This document shows, piece by piece, positions 1-5,354 of a stretch of 6,116 nucleotides of DNA. The first letter of the stretch is position 1. Each line of letters starts with the position of its first letter. Under the pieces are notes generated by a model. The model did not search any database, was not told where the DNA came from, and was given only the letters and a program-made list of their open reading frames with translations. The position numbers and the translations under genes are program-made. This stretch comes from a bacterium (GTDB lineage: Bacteria > Krumholzibacteriota > Krumholzibacteriia > LZORAL124-64-63). The stretch spans positions 1 to 6,116 of the forward strand of contig JAUVBS010000142.1 of assembly GCA_030591105.1 (NCBI GenBank), in the 5' to 3' direction.

Positions 1-879
1 ACGCTCGAGGGCGTGATCCTCGCTGCGACGGCGCGGGGGGATGACCGTGCCGACGGGGCTGAACGTCCGCCCATCGTCCGGCACGATGGGCGGACCGGGA
101 TCCGGAGATGGCACCGCATCGAGTTCGTCCAGGCGCGCCCGGACATCGTCGCGGTCGGGCTGCTGTTCGAGGATACGTTCGAGGACTACGCGCGCTTTAT
201 CTCGATAGCCCTGGGCGATGTAGATGTCGGCCAGCGTCTTGGTCGCCAGGCCCTGCATCGCAGTCAGGGCCTCGGCCGGCTCGGATTCGGGCGGCGGCGG
301 ACTCTCGGGTGGCAGCCCGGTCGCGGCAAACTCGGCCACCACCGAGCCGGAATCGGGAGCCTCGACGTCCAGATCAACGTCGCGGAAACCTGACACATGA
401 CCGGGGTCGCCACGCTGGCCTGGCGACGCGATCGTCCCGTGCGTACGCGGGAGCGAGCCATCCCGCCGTCCGATTCGCTTGATCCGGTCCTGGGCATCGG
501 TGTCGTCAGGATCGAGTTCGGTGACACGTTCGTACAGTTGCCGCGCTACCTGCCAGGCCTCACGATCCTGCGCGTCAGAAGCCAGGAGTTTCAGCACGAC
601 CAGATTTTCTGAATCGAGTGCCATGACCTTTTGCAGGGTAGCTCGCGCCAGACCGCGGTCACCGGCGTCCAGTTGCGTACGACCTAGTATGACCAACGCG
701 GAAATGTACTCCGGGTGAATCCGGAGCCCATCTTCGAGCAGTCGTAGTGCCTCGTCGAGCCGCCCCACCCGCCGATACAGATCCGCCAGCGGCGCAAAGA
801 TGCGCGAGCGCGGATTCAGCTCGTGCTTGCTCCGGAAATAGACGATCTGTTTTTCGAGATCGAGCCCGGGGTCGACCAT
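1..879 (-). CDS. tetratricopeptide repeat protein, N-terminal part
   Basis: 293 residues are visible; the frame stays open to the left edge, so the C-terminus is missing. The ATG at 879-877 has GAGGTG six bases upstream, and an in-frame TGA lies further upstream, at about 945-943. Four TPR units can be placed by their conserved alanine (position 20) and proline (position 32): residues 25-58 (Y35, G39, A44, P56), 59-92 (G66, A78), 93-126 (A112, P124) and 210-243 (Y220, G224, A229, P241). The fourth is the most canonical. Units three and four are separated by a polar linker (about 127-208), glycine- and aspartate-rich and then proline-rich (PPESPPPPESEP, 190-201). After the fourth unit there is another proline/aspartate-rich stretch. 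There is no signal peptide or membrane helix, so it is probably a cytoplasmic scaffold for protein contacts. It may serve the upstream membrane genes, but the 148-base gap and its own promoter-like sequence leave that open. Confidence 0.93.
   Translation of the reverse strand, partial: MVDPGLDLEKQIVYFRSKHELNPRSRIFAPLADLYRRVGRLDEALRLLEDGLRIHPEYISALVILGRTQLDAGDRGLARATLQKVMALDSENLVVLKLLASDAQDREAWQVARQLYERVTELDPDDTDAQDRIKRIGRRDGSLPRTHGTIASPGQRGDPGHVSGFRDVDLDVEAPDSGSVVAEFAATGLPPESPPPPESEPAEALTAMQGLATKTLADIYIAQGYRDKARVVLERILEQQPDRDDVRARLDELDAVPSPDPGPPIVPDDGRTFSPVGTVIPPRRRSEDHALER
65..95. repeat. perfect 13-bp inverted repeat with 5-base loop inside the TPR gene
   Basis: GTCCGCCCATCGT (65-77) and its exact reverse complement ACGATGGGCGGAC (83-95) flank CCGGC. 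It lies within the region coding for the proline/aspartate-rich tail of the TPR protein, so both DNA and mRNA could form a strong GC-rich hairpin. Both strands encode PPIV and DGRT across it because of the symmetry. No second copy is seen in the window. Confidence 0.9.
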
Positions 880-885
880 CGGCAA

Positions 886-891
886 CACCTC
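886..891 (-). promoter_or_regulatory. ribosome binding site of the TPR gene
   Basis: GAGGTG, six bases before the ATG at 879. In-frame GTG and TTG codons overlap or follow this site, but the ATG has the best spacing. Confidence 0.7.
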
Positions 892-932
892 GCCGGCAAC
901 AGCGGCCGTATAAACCTCAACACAGAACCCGC

Positions 933-961
933 AGTGTAACGATCACGGGGCGCGTCTGCAA
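933..961 (-). promoter_or_regulatory. putative sigma70-like promoter for the TPR gene
   Basis: On the minus strand TTGCAG (961-956) is followed after 17 bases by TACACT (938-933), about 54 bases before the ATG at 879. Spacing is ideal, but each box matches consensus only partly (about 3 and 4 of 6). A second weaker candidate lies upstream, TTAATC (1025-1020) and GATAAT (1003-998) with a 16-base spacer. Either would let the TPR gene be transcribed apart from the upstream operon. This is a consensus reading only. Confidence 0.35.
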
Positions 962-966
962 GACGC
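952..966. repeat. perfect 6-bp inverted repeat, 3-base centre
   Basis: GCGTCT and AGACGC flank GCA (plus strand). It lies in the gap between the last membrane gene and the TPR gene, and overlaps the putative -35 box at 956-961. No T-run follows on the minus strand, so it is not a convincing rho-independent terminator. It could be an operator half-site pair or a chance hairpin. Confidence 0.5.
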
Positions 967-1027
967 TTCGCGATCGCCACACGGCTGCTTCCTGATCATT
1001 ATCGACCAACTGGACCAGGGATTAACA

Positions 1028-1717
1028 TCAGATGAGCCCCAACCAGTCACCAAGTAGAAACCGGAGGCGCCCGACCAGTAGCGTAACGCGTCCCATGACC
1101 GTCGAACCGAAAGATGCACCAAAGGTGATCATCAAAAACACGAGACCGATCCTCGCCAGTATGGCGAGTCCGCCGCGGCGCGCCCGCGAAAACGTGAAAT
1201 AGGCCACGGCGCAAACCGTCCCGACCACGATCAAGATATGATCGAACCGAGCGCTCCAGAGTGCCCCGCTGTCGGCCGTAGCCAACAAGCCGGGCTCGAT
1301 GGTGGCGGAGATCTGGTTGAGAAAATCCGACCGTAGATAGCGCACCAGGCTGTAACCGACCGTGGTTCCGACGGCAAACGCGGTGGGCCAACGGCTGATC
1401 CAGGCCAGTCGGGGCCACAGGCGGCAGAGCATCAACAGGCCGAGGATCAACGGCACGATGACCGCGGGATCTTGCTCCGGTAGCGGCGCATCTGGATTGG
1501 TAACCCTCTGGGCGGCTGGCAGCAGCTTGACCACCACATTGGGCCAAAACGTGGTCCAGAAACCGATGACCATCCAGTAGGCGGCCGAAACGCCGACGAA
1601 TATGTGTTCGGCGATCTTGTACAACGGGTTGTCACGGTACAGAAAACTGAAGACCATCAGCGTCAGTGCCGCACCGATGAACACCTCCAGCGAGTGATGC
1701 AACCCGGCGTCGCTCAC
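1028..1717 (-). CDS. polytopic membrane protein, about six transmembrane segments
   Basis: 229 residues, not a named family. The GTG at 1717 overlaps the preceding stop (GTGA), and GGAGGTGA lies six bases upstream, a near-ideal ribosome binding site. Hydrophobic segments are near residues 9-27, 38-58, 84-101, 110-126, 158-177 and 184-207. The clearest motif is RDNPLYKIAEHIFVGVSAAYW (starting at 28), between and within the first two helices, with paired charged residues (D29, E37, H38) next to the membrane. The segment 60-83 is polar and proline-containing; 128-155 is a second long loop. The basic SRARRGG (177-183) is probably cytoplasmic. It is the last gene of the tightly packed set and is followed by 148 non-coding bases. 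It is most likely a membrane subunit working with the 237-residue protein; transport or scaffolding cannot be told apart. Confidence 0.91.
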   Translation of the reverse strand: MSDAGLHHSLEVFIGAALTLMVFSFLYRDNPLYKIAEHIFVGVSAAYWMVIGFWTTFWPNVVVKLLPAAQRVTNPDAPLPEQDPAVIVPLILGLLMLCRLWPRLAWISRWPTAFAVGTTVGYSLVRYLRSDFLNQISATIEPGLLATADSGALWSARFDHILIVVGTVCAVAYFTFSRARRGGLAILARIGLVFLMITFGASFGSTVMGRVTLLVGRLRFLLGDWLGLI

Positions 1718-2601
1718 GACTGATCACCTCCGATGCGGCGCCGACACCAGCGGACCACGATATCGAGGTTACCAAACACCAGAAAGAGCAGGATCAACGT
1801 GTGGGCCACCGTTTGCGGCCCCATACCGGCAGCTGCCGGCCGCGGAAAACTGCCCAGTTCGGGGTGCCCGTTCGCCAGCGCCTCCTCGTACTCGGAAGCT
1901 CCCTTCAGACCCGCCACGAGTCCGAGTAATTGGCGCGGGAAATACGCCAGGTACTCGGGACTGCCGACCCCCTTGGCGCCACCGGCCGTCGGTACACCGG
2001 TGGGATCGCCGCCAAAAAGAATCCACTCTTTCAGACCGGGAGTCCCTCCCGAAAAGCTGACCACCAGCGCGAAATCGGCGAGCGAGTGGATCGACGCCAG
2101 CGCTGCCAGATCGGAGATCGCACGCCCCGCCGCGTCCACCGGGTACATGGCCGCCACCTCTTGCACCAGCGCGTTGATCAACATCTCGCCACCGGCCTTG
2201 TAGCCAAGTACGGCCCAGTCTTGACCAGCAACCGCCTCGGGAAATTCAATACGGATCACCTGCTCGACGATGTGCGCGATCTGGCTTGGCCCCTCGGGCC
2301 ACAGCGACATGAAGACGACCGGCAGACCGCGCGCCAACGCGTGCCGGGTGACAGCCAGCGCCATCGGTTCGAGTTCCGGCTCCGATCCCGGACCGTAGTC
2401 CACCGACAGCAGTATCGTTGCGCCCGGCGGCAGCTGTTCGATCCGGTCGTACAGCGGTAACAAGAAGAGCGACGGCTGTTCCGGTAGCTCCGGTTCGATC
2501 AGGATGGTGACCACCAAGGCAACCACCAGCAGCAGGTACAGCCAGCGGCGGTCCAGATGCGCCAGGCGAGCGAGTAGCCGTGTATCGGTTCGATCCTTCA
2601 C
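1714..2601 (-). CDS. double-anchored membrane protein with extracytoplasmic alpha/beta-like domain
   Basis: 295 residues, no named family recognised. The GTG at 2601 overlaps the previous stop (GTGA) and has GGGAGGA five bases upstream. A longer open frame to 3075 adds about 158 arginine-rich residues that are only a shadow of the upstream gene. A basic N-terminus (KDRTDTRLLARLAHLDRR) precedes a membrane helix at 20-35; a second helix at about 265-283 is followed by RWCRRR. Both ends are therefore predicted cytoplasmic and the 36-262 domain outside. That domain has alternating strands and helices: ATILLSVDYGPGSEPELEPM (61-80), LPVVFMSLWPEGP (93-105), DWAVLGYKAGGEMLINAL (128-145), DFALVVSFSGGTPGLKEWI (176-194) and a glycine-rich PTGVPTAGGAKGVGSPEY (200-217). 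Conserved-looking acidic and glycine motifs suggest binding or catalysis, but no known active site can be named. The overall plan mirrors the DUF6754 protein with inverted topology. Confidence 0.92.
   Translation of the reverse strand: MKDRTDTRLLARLAHLDRRWLYLLLVVALVVTILIEPELPEQPSLFLLPLYDRIEQLPPGATILLSVDYGPGSEPELEPMALAVTRHALARGLPVVFMSLWPEGPSQIAHIVEQVIRIEFPEAVAGQDWAVLGYKAGGEMLINALVQEVAAMYPVDAAGRAISDLAALASIHSLADFALVVSFSGGTPGLKEWILFGGDPTGVPTAGGAKGVGSPEYLAYFPRQLLGLVAGLKGASEYEEALANGHPELGSFPRPAAAGMGPQTVAHTLILLFLVFGNLDIVVRWCRRRIGGDQS
1724..1731 (-). promoter_or_regulatory. ribosome binding site fixing the GTG start at 1717
   Basis: GGAGGTGA, six bases before the GTG at 1717. It lies within the last codons of the 295-residue gene and supports the 4-base overlapping start. 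Confidence 0.85.
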
Positions 2602-3311
2602 CGCCGTCCTCCCACCCCACCCCGGTCCAGGCCGAGGATCAGCCGCAGCGACGTGGCCACCACCCCCAATGAGATACCGTTCAAAATTGCCCGCTGGCCG
2701 GCCGTATTGGGTACGCGCAGGATCCACATGCTCAGCACGTCCGGGCGCAAAAAAGTCAGCCAATCCGGATAGAGGTCGCCGACGACGACTCCCAGGGGCG
2801 TCCGGCCGATCAGTATCACCGTCGCGGCCGCCAGCAGGATGCTCGCCTCGAGCGAACGCAGACGGAAGGAACGGTAAGCGGCCGAGACGACGAAAAAGGC
2901 CAGCAACGAAAACAGTGTCGCCTGCAACGGCCCGTACACCGCTTCGAACACCCACGCGAACGCCGTGCCGGCATCGGTGACGGCTCCCTGCCAGCCGGGC
3001 GCCCCACCGACTTTCAGCAGTCCGATCACGAGCACGACGGCGAACGAGACCAGGGTGATCACCGAGTACGGCCAATCGCTTCGGCGCTTGGCGACCTTCA
3101 TGCCGTGCGATTTGATGAGGTTCGCGCCACCGAGCGCAAAGGAGAATACCGCCAGGATGGCGAACCAGACCGAGAAGTTGCGGTCGGCGTAGGCGAGCAG
3201 ACGCGGTACGAACGGCGCGTCCACACCGGCGGTCGGCTTGACCACGAAACTGGTTGCAATCAGCAGGGTGCCGACCACGGTGATGATGATCCGAGGTATC
3301 AGCCGTTTCAC
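2598..3311 (-). CDS. polytopic membrane protein, about six transmembrane segments
   Basis: 237 residues, not recognised as a named family. The GTG at 3311 is chosen because GAGGTGA lies 7 bases upstream and because reading further upstream gives a non-hydrophobic shadow of the preceding gene. The protein then begins directly with a basic VKRLIPR and a membrane helix. Hydrophobic segments are near residues 6-24, 47-66, 82-102, 116-145 (long, possibly a helix plus re-entrant part), 154-169 and 211-228. A basic cytoplasmic-type loop (KSHGMKVAKRRSDW, 67-80) lies between the second and third. A loop with aromatic, proline and aspartate residues (GDLYPDWLTFLRPD, 178-191) lies between the last two and may be external. 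No transporter signature or catalytic cluster is visible. It starts 7 bases after the DUF6754 gene and its stop overlaps the next start, which argues for a shared complex. Confidence 0.91.
   Translation of the reverse strand: MKRLIPRIIITVVGTLLIATSFVVKPTAGVDAPFVPRLLAYADRNFSVWFAILAVFSFALGGANLIKSHGMKVAKRRSDWPYSVITLVSFAVVLVIGLLKVGGAPGWQGAVTDAGTAFAWVFEAVYGPLQATLFSLLAFFVVSAAYRSFRLRSLEASILLAAATVILIGRTPLGVVVGDLYPDWLTFLRPDVLSMWILRVPNTAGQRAILNGISLGVVATSLRLILGLDRGGVGGRR
2607..2613 (-). promoter_or_regulatory. ribosome binding site fixing the GTG start at 2601
   Basis: GGGAGGA, five bases before the GTG at 2601. It rules in favour of the 295-residue protein over the much longer open frame beginning at 3075. 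Confidence 0.85.
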
Positions 3312-3318
3312 CGCCCGA

Positions 3319-3325
3319 TCACCTC
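3319..3325 (-). promoter_or_regulatory. ribosome binding site fixing the GTG start at 3311
   Basis: GAGGTGA, seven bases before the GTG at 3311. Its last three bases are the TGA stop of the DUF6754 gene, so termination and re-initiation happen at the same place. Confidence 0.8.
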
Positions 3326-4137
3326 GTTTCCAGCAGGCGGAGGAGCGCCTGGAACAACACGGCGGCGGGGGCCCAGTCGGTAACCGCAACTATGATCCCG
3401 CAGAGAGCACCGACTGTGATCAGCGCCATCACCAGGTATTTGAGAAAATCCTGTCCACGCAGACTGCCGCACAGTGTCGGGTCACCGGTCAGGTAAGCGC
3501 TGGCGGCGAAGAACTCCTCACCGATCAACACGTGGTCACAGGCCGCGACCAGGAACGGCAACTGGTGCGACATGGCGGTGCCGGCCACCTGTACGGCGCC
3601 GGCCTGGTTACCCGATTCAGCGATCAGGAGCGATTCGGCGAAAAACGAGCCGAGCAGTAGACAGGCGCCTGGTTTCTCGCGCGCGATCATCCCGTCGACC
3701 CTGGCCGCAAAGCCAAACTGGTCATCCGAGACATAGGTCACCAAATCGTCGCTGTAACCGTCGGGCCGCCCCGCCGCAGCATACGCGTCGCGCAGAACCT
3801 CGCGAGCCGCGGCCAGCACCAGGCTACGGTCGGTAGGCATTATCAGACGGCACTGTTTGCGAGCAGTCATCGTGCCGACCTGGTCGAGGATCGCCAGGCT
3901 GGCGAGCGTCTGGACATCGTCCAGGTCACGGGTACCGGCGATGTAGAACACAGGCCGACCCATCTCCGTCGCCCTGCCGATGATTTCACCGATCGCCTCG
4001 ACCGCCGGCAACGGACGCAGATAGAATCGCCGACCACCGCGCGCAGCAGCGATGGCGCCGAGTACCGCGACCGCGATCACGACTAGAAATAGCGCCAGAT
4101 TCCACGCGTCTTGATCAAGCCAACTCGTCTCACTCAC
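3319..4137 (-). CDS. DUF6754-type membrane-anchored protein
   Basis: 272 residues. There is one hydrophobic segment at 13-33 and another at about 232-253, with a soluble alpha/beta-like domain between. The acidic N-terminus followed by ARGGRR after the first segment, and SLRGQDFLK before the second, predict by the positive-inside rule that the middle domain is cytoplasmic. Landmarks are RPVFYIAGTRDLDDVQTLASLAILDQ beginning at 61, CRLIMPTDRS (96-105), LLGSFFAESLLIAE (161-174), QAGAVQVAGTAMSHQLPFLVAACDHVLIGEE beginning at 178, and SAYLTGDP (213-220). I match this pattern to DUF6754 from memory; the family has no known activity. The GTG start at 4137 is the only in-frame candidate after the TGA at 4179-4177, but its GGAG directly abuts it, so the start is weakly supported. 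It follows the previous gene by 59 bases and precedes the next by 7. Confidence 0.9.
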   Translation of the reverse strand: MSETSWLDQDAWNLALFLVVIAVAVLGAIAAARGGRRFYLRPLPAVEAIGEIIGRATEMGRPVFYIAGTRDLDDVQTLASLAILDQVGTMTARKQCRLIMPTDRSLVLAAAREVLRDAYAAAGRPDGYSDDLVTYVSDDQFGFAARVDGMIAREKPGACLLLGSFFAESLLIAESGNQAGAVQVAGTAMSHQLPFLVAACDHVLIGEEFFAASAYLTGDPTLCGSLRGQDFLKYLVMALITVGALCGIIVAVTDWAPAAVLFQALLRLLETR

Positions 4138-4196
4138 CTCCGCTGTGCCGCCGACCTGCCGGCCGTGGCCAGGCGGTCACCTTTCATTACCGTGCT

Positions 4197-5354
4197 TCAG
4201 ATCAACTCCACGTTGGCTCGTGGTACGGTCACCCGGCTCCCGGCCTCGAGCCGCACTTCGACCGCCGCGTAAGACCCCCCGCCCGGAAAATAGCGTCGGT
4301 CGGTCGCCAGACCGACGACGGTACCGGCCAGGCCGAGATCGTCTGCACCCACCAGGCGAACTCGTCGGCCTACCGCAAGCAAGGCGCGGTCGGAGTCGCT
4401 CTCGTGTTCGGCCTTCTCGCGTGAGCCATCGGGAATCGACTGCGCGTCGGCAGTTCCGTTCGCCGCAATGACAATCTCCGGCCGCACTGCGCCGACCCGG
4501 ACACGTGTCCGGCCCGATACGCTGGCTAGTTCGCCTGCGTGCGCATTCAGCAGTTCAAACGTACTGCGTTCCATCGGTACCGGGCCAAAGCCACCTGTGA
4601 TCACGACCGTCGGTTTGACGACTTCGTCTCCGGTGATGGCCAAGGTCAGTTCTGAGCCGATGAACGCCGTCAATTCTTCGTCTTCGATACCGCCCGCGAT
4701 GACCGCCGCCACATTCATCTCGGCAGCGCGTTGTAGCGCCTCCCGATCGGTGCGTCCACCGCCGATCAACACCGCCCCAGACAGTTCAGGCCCGATCATC
4801 GCCGCCGTCAGATCGGCTTCGCGTCGGCCCACGACCGCCACCAGAGGCCCGACGACCTCTTGGCCGACCCCCAGCACGCCCTGCACCAGGCTACCGATCC
4901 CTTCGATCAAGGCGCCCCGACCCGGATCGACAGCGACGACCGTACCGGCGATAAAAGCGTTCACCTCGAGGGGGTCGGTGTCGCCGGCGATGAGAATCTG
5001 TCCGGTACGCTCACTGACCGAGGCCAACCGGCCTGCGACCGGCGCCATACAGCGCGAGCGGAACAGACCGAAAAAACCGGCGGTGCGGGCAATCTCTTCG
5101 TCGCGATCGATGCGATCACCGACCTGCTTCAGTAGCGCTGCCGGGACCTCGTGCGGCGGCAGGTCGAGGCTGCGCGCTACGTTCACCGGCGTCAACGCTC
5201 CGGTGCGCTCGGCGCGCGCGATGACCGTATCCGGCGCGACCGATTGGCCTTCGTCGACCAGCAATTCCCCCCTGACTGGCAGGCGACGCCACCGGCGGAG
5301 GACCAGCCGTTGCGCGACCGCTAACCCGGGATGTCCGGTACCTCGTCCCTTCAC
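4197..5354 (-). CDS. MutL-associated protein with barrel-sandwich-like and KOW-like regions
   Basis: 385 residues, soluble. The GTG start at 5354-5352 overlaps the mutL stop (GTGA) and has AAGGAGA six bases upstream. A longer reading from 5435 adds only an arginine-rich shadow of mutL. Residues about 22-60 (VRGELLVDEGQSVAPDTVIAR) and 101-180 (MAPVAGRLASVSERTG, then NAFIAGTVVAVDPGRGALIE and VQGVLGVGQEVVGPL) are beta-rich with repeated G-x-V turns, as in biotinyl/lipoyl-type barrel-sandwich hybrids, but no modified-lysine motif is seen. Residues 182-300 alternate strand and helix (GAVLIGGGRTDREAL, NVAAVIAGGI, PTVVITGGFG), like an alpha/beta domain. A charged linker (about 305-325) leads to a C-terminal small beta domain (VGRRVRLVGADDLGLAGTVV, 328-347) that resembles KOW. 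The position directly after mutL suggests a partner or adaptor of that ATPase. No enzymatic function is recognised; domain names are by eye. Confidence 0.92.
   Translation of the reverse strand: MKGRGTGHPGLAVAQRLVLRRWRRLPVRGELLVDEGQSVAPDTVIARAERTGALTPVNVARSLDLPPHEVPAALLKQVGDRIDRDEEIARTAGFFGLFRSRCMAPVAGRLASVSERTGQILIAGDTDPLEVNAFIAGTVVAVDPGRGALIEGIGSLVQGVLGVGQEVVGPLVAVVGRREADLTAAMIGPELSGAVLIGGGRTDREALQRAAEMNVAAVIAGGIEDEELTAFIGSELTLAITGDEVVKPTVVITGGFGPVPMERSTFELLNAHAGELASVSGRTRVRVGAVRPEIVIAANGTADAQSIPDGSREKAEHESDSDRALLAVGRRVRLVGADDLGLAGTVVGLATDRRYFPGGGSYAAVEVRLEAGSRVTVPRANVELI

Noticed and set aside
970..977. GCGATCGC octamer resembling the cyanobacterial HIP1 palindrome
   Set aside because: A single occurrence was noticed in 6 kb; cyanobacterial genomes usually carry it far more often, so it is not a taxonomic signal here.
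13..995. Several plus-strand and other-frame open frames across the TPR gene region
   Set aside because: Compositionally biased shadows; the minus-strand frame encodes four well-formed TPR units through the same bases.
1028..1060. Possible terminator after the last membrane gene
   Set aside because: No stem followed by a T-run was found on the minus strand either here or in the following 148-base gap.
1826..1839. 14-base palindrome CCGGCAGCTGCCGG in the 295-residue gene
   Set aside because: A palindrome with 7-base arms is expected by chance at about this frequency in GC-rich sequence, and it lies in alanine/proline codons.
2602..3075. N-terminal extension of the 295-residue protein
   Set aside because: The added residues are arginine-rich shadow of the six-pass gene, and a good ribosome site plus GTGA overlap fixes the start at 2601.
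3312..3389. Upstream start at 3389 for the 237-residue membrane protein
   Set aside because: The extra 26 residues overlap the DUF6754 coding end and look like out-of-frame sequence; the GTG at 3311 has a well-placed ribosome site.
4294..4317. CGTCGGTC / GACCGACG inverted repeat
   Set aside because: 8-bp arms around an 8-base centre in repetitive GTCGGTC-type codons; weak and fully inside a coding region.
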